DNA from: Solwaraspora sp. WMMD792
GTDB lineage: Bacteria > Actinomycetota > Actinomycetes > Mycobacteriales > Micromonosporaceae
DNA length: 64,000 nucleotides
Direction of reading: 5' to 3'
Assembly: GCF_029626105.1 (NCBI RefSeq)
Contig: NZ_JARUBH010000009.1
Location: 6,510,001 to 6,574,000 of the forward strand
A program made the translations under genes and the position numbers. Below are positions 17,652 through 26,061 of the stretch, piece by piece. The notes under the pieces were generated by a model that worked only from the letters and a program-made list of their open reading frames with translations, had not been told where the DNA came from and did no database searches. How positions within the stretch are numbered: the stretch's first letter is position 1; every line of letters begins with the position of its first letter.

Positions 17652-18908
17652 TTACCCGCGCAGGTGGCCGTCGCCGGTGACCACGTACTTCGTCGAGGTC
17701 AGCTCCGGCAGCCCCATCGGCCCACGGGCGTGCAGCTTCTGGGTGGAGATGCCGATCTCGGCGCCGAAGCCGAACTGCCCGCCGTCGGTGAACCGGGTGG
17801 ACGCGTTCACCATCACCGCGGCCGCGTCGACCCGGGCGGTGAACTCCCGGGCGGCGCTCGCCGAGTCGGTGACGATCGCCTCGGTGTGCCCGGTGCCGTA
17901 CCGCTTGATGTGCGCCACCGCCGCGTCGAGCGAGCCGACGACGGCGACCGAGATGTCCGCTGACAGGTACTCGGTGGCGAAGTCCTCGTCCGTGGCCGGC
18001 ACCACGTCAGCCGAGAACGCGGCGACCTCCGGGGTGCCGTGCACGGTGACATTCGCGTCACGCAACGCCGCCAGCATTTTCGGCAGGAACGCCGCCGCCA
18101 CGTCCACGTGCACCAGCAGCGACTCGGCGGTGTTGCAGGTCGACAGCCGCTGCGTCTTCGAGTTGACCGCCACGGCGAGGGCCTTGTCCAGGTCGGCGGC
18201 GGCGTCGACGTACACGTGGCAGTTGCCGACCCCGGTCTCGATCACCGGCACCGTCGACTCCTCGACGACGGTGCGGATCAGGTCCGCCCCGCCGCGCGGG
18301 ATCAGCACGTCGACCAGGCCGCGCGCCCGCATCAGCTCCTTGACCGAGTCGCGCGACGAGGCGTCCAGCAGCTGCACCGCGTCGGCCGGTAGTCCGACGC
18401 CGACCAGCGCGTCCCGCAGCACCTCGACCAGAATCGCGTTGGAGTGCGCCGCCGACGACGAGCCGCGCAGCAGCGCCGCGTTGCCCGACTTCAGGCAGAT
18501 CCCGGCGGCGTCGACGGTCACGTTCGGCCGCGCCTCGTAGATGATGCCGACCACCCCGAACGGCACCCGTACCTGGCGCAGCTCCAGCCCGTTGGGCAGC
18601 GTCGAGCCGCGTACCACCTCGCCGACCGGGTCGGCCAGCCCGGCCATCTCCCGCAACGCCTGCGCCATGTCTTCGATGCGCTTCTCGTTGAGCGCGAGGC
18701 GGTCCAGGATCGCCGTCGACAGGCTGTTGGCCCGTCCGGCGTCCAGGTCGGCCGCGTTCGCGGCCACGATCTCGGCGGTACGGGCGACGAGCGCATCGGC
18801 CATCGCCAGCAACCCGGCGTCCTTGGCCGCCCGGGTCGCGGTGACCAGCTCGTCGGCGGCCACCCGCGCCCGCTTGGCCTGCTCGGTCACGCTCACGCTC
18901 GCGCTCAT
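17652..18908 (-). CDS. proA: Glutamate-5-semialdehyde dehydrogenase (gamma-glutamyl phosphate reductase)
   Basis: A 418-residue enzyme that reduces gamma-glutamyl phosphate with NADPH to glutamate-5-semialdehyde in proline synthesis. [10 protein letters not shown] (about 124-133), [10 protein letters not shown] (about 140-149) and the nucleophile Cys258 in STCNTAES are diagnostic. The ATG at 18908 has GAGGAGAC upstream and begins a normal-length protein; the same frame is open further upstream into proB but that extension is a shadow. It lies 25 bp downstream of proB on the same strand, so the two form an operon. Confidence 0.97.
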   Translation of the reverse strand: MSASVSVTEQAKRARVAADELVTATRAAKDAGLLAMADALVARTAEIVAANAADLDAGRANSLSTAILDRLALNEKRIEDMAQALREMAGLADPVGEVVRGSTLPNGLELRQVRVPFGVVGIIYEARPNVTVDAAGICLKSGNAALLRGSSSAAHSNAILVEVLRDALVGVGLPADAVQLLDASSRDSVKELMRARGLVDVLIPRGGADLIRTVVEESTVPVIETGVGNCHVYVDAAADLDKALAVAVNSKTQRLSTCNTAESLLVHVDVAAAFLPKMLAALRDANVTVHGTPEVAAFSADVVPATDEDFATEYLSADISVAVVGSLDAAVAHIKRYGTGHTEAIVTDSASAAREFTARVDAAAVMVNASTRFTDGGQFGFGAEIGISTQKLHARGPMGLPELTSTKYVVTGDGHLRG

Positions 18909-18933
18909 TGTCGTCGTCTCCTCACATGTTCCG

Positions 18934-20052
18934 CTACAGCAGTACCAGGTCGTCGCGGTGCACGACCTCCCGCTCATATCCTGGCCCCAGTGCCGCGGCC
19001 AGCTCACCGGTGGACCGGCCGAGCAGCGTCGGCAACTCCACCGCGTCGTAGTTGACCAGCCCACGGGCCACCGGCGCACCCGCCGCGTCGACCAGGTCGA
19101 CCGGGTCGCCGGCGGTGAACGTGCCGTCCACGGCGGTGATCCCGGCCGGCAGCAGCGACTTTCGGCGGGCCACCACCGCCTGCACCGCGCCGGGGTCCAG
19201 GTGCAGCCGGCCCCGGGGTGCGGTGGCGTGCGCCAGCCAGAACAGCCGGGCGGCGGGCCGGCGCTCCACCCGGTGGAACAGGGTGCCGACGGTGTCACCG
19301 CGCAACGCTTCGGCGGCGAGCGGGGCGGCGGTCAGCACCACCGGGATACCGAATCCGGTGGCGATCCGGGCCGCCTCCACCTTGGTGACCATGCCGCCGG
19401 TCCCTACCCCGGCCCGACCGGCCCTGCCGATCGCCACCCCGGCCAGGTCGGCGGCGTCGCGCACCTCGGTGATCCGTTCACTGGCCGGCTTCGCCGGGTC
19501 GCCGGTGTAGAGCGCGTCGACGTCGGAGAGCAGCACCAGCAGATCGGCGTGGACCAGGGCGGCGACCAGGGCGGCCAGTCGGTCGTTGTCGCCGAACCGG
19601 ATCTCGTCGGTGGCGACCGTGTCGTTCTCGTTGACGATCGGGACCGCACCGAGGTCGAGCAGCTTGCGCAACGTCCGGTACGCGTTGCGGTAGTGCACCC
19701 GCCTGGTCACGTCGTCGACGGTCAGCAGCACCTGGCCGGTCGTCAGACCGTGCCGGGCCAGGCTGGCGGCGTACCGGCCGATCAGCAGGCCCTGCCCGAC
19801 GCTGGCCGCCGCCTGCTGGGTGGCCAGGTCATTTGGGCGTCGGGTCAGCCCGAGCGGCGCGAGCCCGGCCGCGATCGCCCCGGAGGAGACGAGCACGACC
19901 TCCCGTCCGTCGTTCGTGAGGGAGGCGAGGACGTCGACGAGGGCGTCGACCCGGTCGCCGTCGAGGCCGCCGCCCGCTGTCGTGAGGGAGGAGGAGCCGA
20001 TCTTGACGACGACCCGCTTCGCCTGGGTAACTGCGGCACGCACGATGCCCAT
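18934..20052 (-). CDS. proB: Glutamate 5-kinase
   Basis: A 372-residue enzyme that phosphorylates glutamate in the first step of proline synthesis. The amino-acid kinase domain begins [11 protein letters not shown] and includes [28 protein letters not shown] and [12 protein letters not shown]. The C-terminal part (about 280-360: [20 protein letters not shown] onward) is a PUA domain, as in the long form of the enzyme. It is the first gene of proB-proA. In many actinobacteria obg and ribosomal genes precede proB; here the upstream neighbour is a divergent alkyltransferase-like gene, 52 bp away. Confidence 0.97.
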   Translation of the reverse strand: MGIVRAAVTQAKRVVVKIGSSSLTTAGGGLDGDRVDALVDVLASLTNDGREVVLVSSGAIAAGLAPLGLTRRPNDLATQQAAASVGQGLLIGRYAASLARHGLTTGQVLLTVDDVTRRVHYRNAYRTLRKLLDLGAVPIVNENDTVATDEIRFGDNDRLAALVAALVHADLLVLLSDVDALYTGDPAKPASERITEVRDAADLAGVAIGRAGRAGVGTGGMVTKVEAARIATGFGIPVVLTAAPLAAEALRGDTVGTLFHRVERRPAARLFWLAHATAPRGRLHLDPGAVQAVVARRKSLLPAGITAVDGTFTAGDPVDLVDAAGAPVARGLVNYDAVELPTLLGRSTGELAAALGPGYEREVVHRDDLVLL

Positions 20053-20091
20053 TCTGCTTCCCTGCCCGGCGACGCCTGGCCCGAGATCTCA

Positions 20092-20105
20092 TATCGTGGC
20101 GCGCG
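20092..20105 (+). promoter_or_regulatory. Leaderless -10 box for the alkyltransferase-like gene
   Basis: TATCGT at 20092-20097 is 7 nt before the GTG at 20105. An earlier in-frame GTG at 20096 would overlap the -10 box, so 20105 is preferred. Confidence 0.45.
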
Positions 20106-20452
20106 TGACCCCGCAGGAGTACGTGGAGGAAGTGCTGGCGCTCGTCGAACGCATCCCACCCGGGAAGGTCATGTCGTACGGCGCGGTCGCTGACGCGCTC
20201 TCTGAGCTTTCCGGGCGTTGTTCCGCCCGCCTGGTCGGGAACATCATGGCGCGGCACGGCTCCGCTGTCCCCTGGCACCGGGTGGTTTCCTCGGCCGGCC
20301 GGCTGCCGCCGGGGCATGAGGAGCGCGCCTCTGCTTTGCTGCGCGCCGAGGGTTGTCCGTTGCGCGGTGACGGCGTCGACATGAAAGCCGCCGCCTGGTA
20401 CCCGCCGCAGGAAAGCGGGCGAGACCCGCGAGTGGAGGGCTGGGGTACGTAA
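20105..20452 (+). CDS. Alkyltransferase-like protein (ATL; MGMT C-terminal domain with Trp for Cys)
   Basis: A 115-residue protein with the helix-turn-helix and active-site core of O6-alkylguanine DNA alkyltransferase: GKVMSYGAVADALS, then ARLVGNIMARHGSAVPWHRV and GRLPPG. In true MGMT the motif is PCHRV; here Trp57 replaces the acceptor cysteine, the hallmark of ATL proteins. ATLs bind O6-alkylguanine lesions, flip the base and hand it to nucleotide excision repair rather than reversing it. The last eight codons and the TAA stop lie inside the left arm of a 24-bp perfect inverted repeat. It is divergent from proB-proA. Confidence 0.9.
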   Translation: MTPQEYVEEVLALVERIPPGKVMSYGAVADALSELSGRCSARLVGNIMARHGSAVPWHRVVSSAGRLPPGHEERASALLRAEGCPLRGDGVDMKAAAWYPPQESGRDPRVEGWGT

Positions 20453-20487
20453 TTCCGTGGATATTACGTACCCCAGCCCTCCACTCG
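20429..20487. terminator. 24-bp perfect inverted repeat, bidirectional terminator between convergent genes
   Basis: Arms at 20429-20452 and 20464-20487 are perfectly complementary (GAGTGGAGGGCTGGGGTACG in the left arm), with an 11-nt loop. The left arm encodes the end of the ATL protein including its stop. The DUF559 gene ends at 20494 on the opposite strand. No T tract follows, as is common for actinobacterial terminators. Confidence 0.75.
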
Positions 20488-20493
20488 AGGCGG

Positions 20494-21435
20494 TCACCCG
20501 GCACGCTCGGCGATCGCCTGCCGTACCGTTTGGGGAATTTGTTCGCTTCGCCGGAGTACGTCGTCGGCGGTGAAGCGCAGCGCCAGCCAACCGGCGGCCC
20601 GCAGAGCGTTGAACCGGTGCACGTCCTTGCGGAAGGTGGTTCGCTCCCGGTGGTGGTCGCCTTCGTACTCGATGGCGATGCGCCACTGCGGGTACGCGAG
20701 GTCGACCCTGGCGATGAACTTCCTATTGCCTGCCGAGCCACTTGAGCTGGTTGCTGGGGTGACGACTTTGAACTGCGGGGTGGGCTTCGGCAGGCCGGCG
20801 TCGTGCAGCAGCAGCCGGAGTCGGCTCTCCATCGGTGACTCGCTCAACGGCTCAGCGAGGTTCAGCAGTTCGCGGAGCTGCTTCACCTGTCTCCACCCCG
20901 GGTGGGCGTCGACGTAGGCCGATAGCTGGGCTTTCGTGCAGGTCCGGCGGCGCAGGAGCGCGTCAATGGCGACGAGCGCGTCGGCCCTCGGCAGCCTCCT
21001 ACCCAGGTCGAAGGCGGTCCGGACGCCGGTGGTGATGGGCATCCCGGTGAGGGAAGTGACGTCACGTTCCCAGTCGAGGGCCAGGTTGGCGTACCGGATG
21101 CGGGGGTGCGGGTCTGGTCGGGCCTTGCTCGGTACGGCGACGTGCACGGGTGCTGGCACTTTGCCCTTGTGTGGCAGCAGGTCGACGCCCCAGAGAAAGG
21201 CGGCACTCAGGCCGTAGATAGTCGCAATGGGTGGGAGACGGACTGCGACGGCGAGGCACCACATCCGGTGGTCGGTTGGCTGGTACGCGTCAGCATGCAC
21301 GTAGACGTCGTGGAGCAGGCGACGCCAGGTCGGGCCGGCGAGCATTCGCTTGGTGATCAGGCCGGCGGCGACTGCCTGGCTGCCGGCGAACGGTTCGACG
21401 GTCAACTCGCGGGGCACCTTGACGGGGCGGGCCAT
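20494..21435 (-). CDS. DUF559 / Vsr-fold endonuclease-like protein
   Basis: The ATG at 21435 gives 313 residues. The N-terminal third (TVEPFAGSQAVAAGLITKRM, then YVHADAYQP and GLSAAFLWGVDLLP) resembles the winged-helix part of AbiEi-type antitoxins. The C-terminal 110 residues have the DUF559 pattern: ARVDLAYPQWRIAIEYEGDHHR with an Asp and two acidic residues, and GWLALRFTADDVLR at the end, a restriction-endonuclease-like fold related to Vsr. This two-part architecture is common and multi-copy in actinobacteria. Nuclease activity is plausible because the acidic residues are kept, but the target is unknown. No partner toxin gene is adjacent. An upstream in-frame start near 21507 is less likely. 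Confidence 0.75.
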   Translation of the reverse strand: MARPVKVPRELTVEPFAGSQAVAAGLITKRMLAGPTWRRLLHDVYVHADAYQPTDHRMWCLAVAVRLPPIATIYGLSAAFLWGVDLLPHKGKVPAPVHVAVPSKARPDPHPRIRYANLALDWERDVTSLTGMPITTGVRTAFDLGRRLPRADALVAIDALLRRRTCTKAQLSAYVDAHPGWRQVKQLRELLNLAEPLSESPMESRLRLLLHDAGLPKPTPQFKVVTPATSSSGSAGNRKFIARVDLAYPQWRIAIEYEGDHHRERTTFRKDVHRFNALRAAGWLALRFTADDVLRRSEQIPQTVRQAIAERAG

Positions 21436-21678
21436 CCGGCAGAGCTTGCCGGCACACATGCATGCTTCGCTGCCCCGATTGTCGACCTGGTCGCGAATCC
21501 GACTCAAGAGTGAGGGGGAGTGGGCTGGAAGGCTCCGGCCCGGTGCGGACGGTGGAGGGGCGGGAGCCGGCGGTGGTGGTGCAGGCGGGGCAGTCGATGA
21601 CGGTGACTGGTGACTGCCCCGCCTGCGGGTGGGGTCGGCGCGGTCTCCCGCTGGCGGCGCCGAGCCGGCGGCGTCGGG

Positions 21679-23643
21679 TCAGATGTCGGCCGTCACCGCG
21701 GTGACTGCTCCGTCGAGGGTGGCGGCGGTGGCGATCAGCCTGGTGTGGTGCGGGCCGTCGGGCAGGTGGACTTCGCATCGCCGTGGGGTGAGCAGGACGG
21801 TGACGGCGGTGCCGGGGTGGTGGGTGGCGAGTGCGGTGAGCGCCGGCACCGGGTCGGGTGTGCCGTTGTCGGGCCGGGCATCGCCTGCGCCGCCGGGCTC
21901 ACCTGGGTTGTTGTCGAGGTTGGTCGGCACCGGGATTGGGGTGGTCGGGTCGGTGGGCACGGTGGCGTCGCTGGCGTTGCGCAGGTGCTCGAGGGCTTGC
22001 GCGATCGCTTTCGGCAGGCTGGGCTGGTGTGCCCCGGGATCCCAGCGGTCGAGGTGGCTGGTGGTGTCGGGTGGGGCGAAGCGGACTCCCCACCGGAGGC
22101 CCTGGACCTGGTAGGGGATGCCGTCGTTGCGGCGGTGGTCGGCGACGCTGACGACCAGGGCCAGGCCGAGGGCGTACGCCAGTTTGACCACTGTGGCCAG
22201 GGTTGGCACCTTCGGCGGGGTGGCGTGCAGCAGGATCCGGCCGCCGGGGTGCCCGTTGGTGACATTTTCGAGGTACGCCGTGAGTGGGTTGCCGCCGGGC
22301 CGGTGCACGGTGGCGTAGCCGTGCAGCAGCTCGTGGTCGCGCAGGTGCATGGTGAGGCCGTCGAGGGTGGCCAGCTCGGTCGGGTCGAGGCCGAGCTCGG
22401 TGAGATGGTGGTTGAGCTGGTATTCCGGCGGGAGCTGATGGATCGCCTTGCCGTTGGGGTGGTAGCCGATCCACGGCGGTGCGGCTGGCGGCGTACCGCC
22501 GAGGGGTGGCCAGTTGAGGTGGCGGACCCGGCGGCGGCCGGCGGCGATGGTGACGGTCGCACCTTGATAGATGCGGTGGCTGCCGCCGCAGGTGCGGCAG
22601 CCACCGATCGGTTCGCAGTCGCAGTCTTCCCAGTGGGGCAGGTGGGTGCAGTCGGGGCAGCGCCGGTGCGGGATCGGTGGTCCCTGCCACGATGGTGGGG
22701 GCGGCTGCCAGGAGCGGGCCAGCCGCCCACCGGTGCCGGTGCCGGTGTGGGTGTCGGTGGTGCGCAGGGTGGTGTGCCACCAGCGGCCGTCGCGCCAGAT
22801 GGCGTGCGCGCCGGGGGTCGGTTCGCCGGTGAGCAGCGCGGAGCAGTCGGCGACGATGCGGCGTTCGAGCTGGTCGACGTCGACCGGTGGTGGGCCGAGG
22901 CTGATGCCGTTGGCCGGGCGCGGGGTCACGTAGTGGGCGGGGGCGTGCTGGCTGCGGTCGACCAGCTCGTAGCAGGCGCGGGCGACACTGACCCGGGTGG
23001 CGGCCTCGGCGAAGCTGCCGTAGCGGCCGGTGCCGGCGGGGACCGGGCTGCCGGGCAGTTCGAAGCGGACGTCCCAGCGGAAGCGGTCGCTGTCGGGGGC
23101 GAACGAGTCGCGGCGGGCTTCGACGACCAGGTCGAGGCAGAGCAGTTCGGCGGTTTCGCAGAGTTCACCGAGGCGGCGGGCCGGGTCGGGTGGTGGTGGG
23201 GCGGCGGTGCGGCCGTACCAGATTCGCCATGGTTCGTAGCCTTCGCCGGCGATCGGCCCGGCTTCGAGGGCGTGCCGTTGGTGGTCGGGCAGGTCGGGCT
23301 GCCAGCCGGCGGGCAGCTCCGCCCACGGGGCGAAGATCGGTTCGCCGGGTAGCTCGGGGTCGTAGACGTGGGCGGCGCCGACCTGGGCGGCGAGGTCGTC
23401 GACGACGGGTGCCAGGTCGAGGCACCAGAAGCGGCCGTCGTCGGTGCGGGTCGGGGTGACTGCGCCGGGTACGACGTTCGCCGACGCGACGGCGGCGGTG
23501 TCGATGTTGGCGACGGTGAGCACGAACTGGGCGCGGCGTTTGCCGGCCCCGCCGCAGCGCGGGCACGCTGCGGCGGGGCTGCCGTCGCAGCGGGGGCAGC
23601 TGACGACGGTGACTGTGTGGTGCGGGGTCGGGTCGTGGGTCAC
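21679..23643 (-). CDS. Protein with CxxC zinc motifs, unknown function
   Basis: A 654-residue protein starting with GTG 23643, which overlaps the TGA of the DivIVA-like gene by 4 bp (GTGA). Near the N-terminus SCPRCDGSPAAACPRCGGAG resembles half of a DnaJ-type zinc module. In the middle a second Cys cluster (RRCPDCTHLPHWEDCDCEP then CRTCGG, about residues 335-365) could bind further zinc. The rest is soluble, Pro/His/Asp-rich, without recognisable catalytic motifs. I do not recognise a named family, but proteins of this look occur in mobile or variable regions of Micromonosporaceae next to DivIVA-like and small GntR genes (recollection, not verified). Coupling with the upstream gene argues for joint action. 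Confidence 0.65.
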   Translation of the reverse strand: MTHDPTPHHTVTVVSCPRCDGSPAAACPRCGGAGKRRAQFVLTVANIDTAAVASANVVPGAVTPTRTDDGRFWCLDLAPVVDDLAAQVGAAHVYDPELPGEPIFAPWAELPAGWQPDLPDHQRHALEAGPIAGEGYEPWRIWYGRTAAPPPPDPARRLGELCETAELLCLDLVVEARRDSFAPDSDRFRWDVRFELPGSPVPAGTGRYGSFAEAATRVSVARACYELVDRSQHAPAHYVTPRPANGISLGPPPVDVDQLERRIVADCSALLTGEPTPGAHAIWRDGRWWHTTLRTTDTHTGTGTGGRLARSWQPPPPSWQGPPIPHRRCPDCTHLPHWEDCDCEPIGGCRTCGGSHRIYQGATVTIAAGRRRVRHLNWPPLGGTPPAAPPWIGYHPNGKAIHQLPPEYQLNHHLTELGLDPTELATLDGLTMHLRDHELLHGYATVHRPGGNPLTAYLENVTNGHPGGRILLHATPPKVPTLATVVKLAYALGLALVVSVADHRRNDGIPYQVQGLRWGVRFAPPDTTSHLDRWDPGAHQPSLPKAIAQALEHLRNASDATVPTDPTTPIPVPTNLDNNPGEPGGAGDARPDNGTPDPVPALTALATHHPGTAVTVLLTPRRCEVHLPDGPHHTRLIATAATLDGAVTAVTADI

Positions 23644-24071
23644 GACTGTCCCGCGTACCTGGTGGTGGTGCCGGCGCCGGTCCAGGCGGGCAGGTTGACG
23701 GCGGCCTGCGCGGCGCGGGCCTGGCTGGTCTGCCAGCGGCGGAGCGCGTCCTTGATCCGGTCGTTCTGCTCGTAGGTGCGGTCAAGCTCGGCGTAGACGA
23801 CGCCGAGGTCGTGGGCGACCCGTTCGAGGAAGGCGGCGACCTCGCCGGGGTCCAGGCCGGGTCCGTGCGCCTTGCGGGTGACGGTCGGGAAGCGGTGGGC
23901 GCGGATCTGCCAGGGCCGGATCGGCCGGTACGCGGCGGGCCGCTGGTTGCGGCCACGACCGTCGGCGGGTACGCGGTAGACGCCGCTGCCGTTCGGCCAG
24001 TCGCGTGGTGGTGTGCCGGCCATCGTGCGGCGTTGCCGGCGCAGCCGCCAACGTCGCCAGAGCTCTCGCAT
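23640..24071 (-). CDS. Small DivIVA-like domain protein
   Basis: A 143-residue protein. The start at ATG 24071 is chosen because GGGGAGG lies about 8 nt upstream; a GTG one codon earlier is also possible. The N-terminus is basic (RRWRLRRQRR). Around residues 75-125 the pattern DPGEVAAFLERVAHDLGVVY plus a coiled-coil tail resembles the DivIVA/Wag31 N-terminal domain, which recognises curved membrane and forms coiled coils. It is much shorter than Wag31. Its stop overlaps the start of the zinc-motif protein, so the two are a translational unit driven from the interval it shares with the divergent GntR gene. Confidence 0.65.
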   Translation of the reverse strand: MRELWRRWRLRRQRRTMAGTPPRDWPNGSGVYRVPADGRGRNQRPAAYRPIRPWQIRAHRFPTVTRKAHGPGLDPGEVAAFLERVAHDLGVVYAELDRTYEQNDRIKDALRRWQTSQARAAQAAVNLPAWTGAGTTTRYAGQS

Positions 24072-24301
24072 CACGTGTTCCTCCCCATTCCTTCGCTGCT
24101 GGTGTTCGGGTCTCGCGGTGCCGTGGGTGTGCCTGGACCGGGGGTGGCCCTGCCGCTTGCCGATCCCGGCGGGGCCACCCCCACCCCGATCGCCGCAGCC
24201 CTCCTCGGCAGTACGGCGACCAGGGCAAACCTTCGGGGCCGGGACGCCCAACGGCGTGACCCGCTGACCGCCCCGACCGGCCGCGTGGAGCCCTCTGAGG
24301 T

Positions 24302-24438
24302 TGGAGACCAAGGAGGAAACCTCGCACCGAGGAACCTAAGCGAAGTAGTTCGCTTAAGTCAACACCACTAGTTCGCTGTACCGGCATCTTGCTGCCTGAG
24401 CTGTCAGCGTGATCTCATGGCGGGTGGAGACCAAGGAG
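24302..24438. repeat. 14-bp direct repeat flanking the GntR operator
   Basis: TGGAGACCAAGGAG occurs at 24302-24315 and 24425-24438. The second copy includes the ribosome-binding site of the GntR gene. The 110 bases between the copies hold the operator-like palindrome, so the arrangement may come from a local duplication of the leader. Confidence 0.6.
24337..24356. promoter_or_regulatory. 20-bp operator-like palindrome, probably GntR-controlled
   Basis: TAAGCGAAGTAGTTCGCTTA has perfect 8-bp arms around GTAG. A further copy of TAGTTCGCT begins at 24369, 23 bp after the first at 24346, giving an extra half-site. The position between the divergent GntR and DivIVA-like genes fits autoregulation by the GntR protein, as in actinomycete integrative elements. 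The 24072-24443 interval otherwise holds no gene. Confidence 0.6.
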
Positions 24439-24443
24439 TGCCC

Positions 24444-24662
24444 ATGCCCGCCACCAAGTGGGAGAAGCTTGCCGACCACATTCGCGCTCAGATCAAGAGC
24501 GGCGAACTGCGGCCCGGCGACAAGCTCCCATCAACTGCCCAGCTCAAGGCCGAGCACAACGTCTCGGACTCGGTGATCCGCTACGCCATGCATGCCCTGC
24601 GCACGGAGGGCCTGGTCGAGAGCGCCCACGGCGTCGGCGTCTTCGTCGCCGAACCGAAGTAG
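24444..24662 (+). CDS. Small GntR-family regulator (DNA-binding domain only)
   Basis: A 72-residue protein, essentially one winged helix: KWEKLADHIRAQIKSGELRP, GDKLPS, the recognition helix around SDSVIRYAMHALRTEGLVES and the wing HGVGVFVAEPK. No effector domain is attached, so it cannot be a standard ligand-responsive GntR protein. Stand-alone winged helices of this size often control transfer genes in actinomycete integrative elements. The ATG at 24444 has AAGGAG 6 nt upstream. The palindrome 90 bp upstream is a likely target. It precedes the cassette of small helical genes. Confidence 0.85.
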   Translation: MPATKWEKLADHIRAQIKSGELRPGDKLPSTAQLKAEHNVSDSVIRYAMHALRTEGLVESAHGVGVFVAEPK

Positions 24663-24894
24663 GACTCCGCCTACGTGGCTGGCTGCTCCGCTGACATCGC
24701 CGTGATGCTTGCGAGGCCTGGACGATAGCGGTACGACCGCGGGGCGCAATCTCGTCTACGTTGGTAGGCCTAGAGACTAGCCGTGGGAGCGCTCGTGGCG
24801 GGGCGGCACTGGTTCGCAGGCTCCGATAGTGTGGACCAATGGCTCGGGGAGCATCGAGACGCATCCCTGAGTGCAGGCCGATGGGAGGGACCGG

Positions 24895-25158
24895 ATGGCC
24901 AGCATCCACGAGGTCAAGGCTGGTCTCGCCCAGGCCATGACACACGGCGGTGCGACCATCCAAGAGATCCGTGCTGCACGGGAGAAGCTCGAAGAGATCA
25001 TGGGTGACGTCCGTGTGCTCGGGGCTGGCACGGGACACCCGCACATCGATGCGGCTATCAACGCCTGCGAGCAGAGCCTTAGGTACCTCCATGAAGTCTC
25101 CAACCTGATCTACGGAGCGAACGAGGCTACCCGCAACTACGGGGATCGGCTCGGCTGA
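24895..25158 (+). CDS. Small helical protein, paralogue A of the cassette
   Basis: An 87-residue, Ala/Glu/Arg-rich protein with predicted long helices, no signal peptide and no membrane span. It begins MASIHEVKAGLAQA and has the marks GHP, CEQS and ATRNYGDRLG in the second half. It aligns end to end and without gaps to the 87-residue protein encoded at 26515, so the two are paralogues. Size and helicity recall WXG100 or similar helical-hairpin proteins, but there is no WXG motif. I think it belongs to a family of unknown function widespread in Micromonosporaceae; I cannot confirm the name. The ATG has GGGAGGGA upstream. Confidence 0.7.
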   Translation: MASIHEVKAGLAQAMTHGGATIQEIRAAREKLEEIMGDVRVLGAGTGHPHIDAAINACEQSLRYLHEVSNLIYGANEATRNYGDRLG

Positions 25159-25168
25159 GGCGTGGGCG

Positions 25169-25426
25169 ATGAGTGTCGACGACGTCAAAGCCGCGCTTGT
25201 TGAGGCGAACACTCTGATGGCCAGAGCTCGCGGCATCTTCCTCGGAGCCACAGAGGTTGTTGTGGAGGGCGAAGCCCTAGCTGAAAGTGCTTGCCACGAC
25301 AGCGGCAAAGACGAAGTTCTTGCGGCCGGAAAGACTTTCACCGCTGCAGCGCAGGAGATCGAACGGACTGTCCGTAGATTCGATTGCGCCATCGAACTGG
25401 CAGACGAATACCGAGGTCAGATCTAG
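25169..25426 (+). CDS. Small helical protein, member B of the cassette
   Basis: An 85-residue protein starting MSVDDVKAALVEANTLMARA and ending ELADEYRGQI. Its length, the opening VKAAL (compare VKAGLA in its neighbours) and the tyrosine near the C-terminus suggest a divergent relative of the 87-residue pair. It begins 11 bp after the previous gene and its TAG stop shares a base with the GTG start of the next gene (TAGTG), so these are co-translated. GC content here is visibly lower than in the flanking core genes. The function is unknown. Confidence 0.68.
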   Translation: MSVDDVKAALVEANTLMARARGIFLGATEVVVEGEALAESACHDSGKDEVLAAGKTFTAAAQEIERTVRRFDCAIELADEYRGQI

Positions 25427-26061
25427 TGACCGCAAGCATGGAACCTGTCCTTGCCCAGGTTCAGGCAGCTTTCGACAAGCTTGCCGAGGCTGCAGTACGA
25501 GCGAGACGTGCAGCGGCTGACGCTGAACAGGCCCGCGACATCTACGAGCGCACGGCTCAAGGTGCTACCGACCCAAAAGTGCGTCGAGCGATGACCGAGG
25601 CGCAGATCGCCGCAGACAAGTGTGGGCGATACGCGAATCTTCTTGACGCTGCTCGCGCCCAGTATGAGGCGTATTTCAGGGTCGTCGCACCCGGTTGGCA
25701 ATTCACGAGTACCGACGGGATGCCGGATGGTGAACGGCTGGCCGAGGAGGCGCTGACACAGGAATCCCGCGCCGAGCAGCTTCATCGTAAGCTGGTCAAC
25801 GGTGTCGGAGAAAAAGAGGGTGAGATCAAGCAAGGCGAGCAGTTGGCGCGCGACATCGCCTCTGCGATCAAGGATCTTGTGAAACCTGGGGACACTCATT
25901 CGGGTACAGTTGCACCTGGACAAAATCCGTTCCTGCAGCCAAGGGCACAAGATTCTCAACACCCTGTCGCCGACGTTGTGATCGCATTGACTGGCGCGGG
26001 GCTGATCGTCCATTCATTTATCAGGAAATTCAGGGATTCGAGAGCGAAGAAGAATGATTGA
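25426..26061 (+). CDS. Coiled-coil protein with C-terminal membrane helix
   Basis: A 211-residue protein. Residues 1-150 are charged and heptad-like (RARRAAADAEQARDIYERTA; later EEALTQESRAEQLHRKLVNG), predicting a long coiled coil. Near the C-terminus VADVVIALTGAGLIVHSFI is a single membrane helix followed by a basic tail (RKFRDSRAKKND). It would sit as a tail-anchored protein with the coiled coil in the cytoplasm unless another signal exports it. It overlaps its upstream partner by one base and its downstream partner by 8 bp. This is the only membrane-bound member of the cassette and could be its effector or anchor; that is inference. Confidence 0.68.
   Translation: MTASMEPVLAQVQAAFDKLAEAAVRARRAAADAEQARDIYERTAQGATDPKVRRAMTEAQIAADKCGRYANLLDAARAQYEAYFRVVAPGWQFTSTDGMPDGERLAEEALTQESRAEQLHRKLVNGVGEKEGEIKQGEQLARDIASAIKDLVKPGDTHSGTVAPGQNPFLQPRAQDSQHPVADVVIALTGAGLIVHSFIRKFRDSRAKKND

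Noticed and set aside
20429-20487. CRISPR or insertion-sequence end at the 24-bp inverted repeat
   Set aside because: There is only one inverted pair, no spacer array, no transposase and no target duplication.
24302-24438. Attachment-site (att) repeat
   Set aside because: The 14-bp repeat includes a ribosome-binding site, lies 110 bp apart and is not at a tRNA; a small duplication is simpler.
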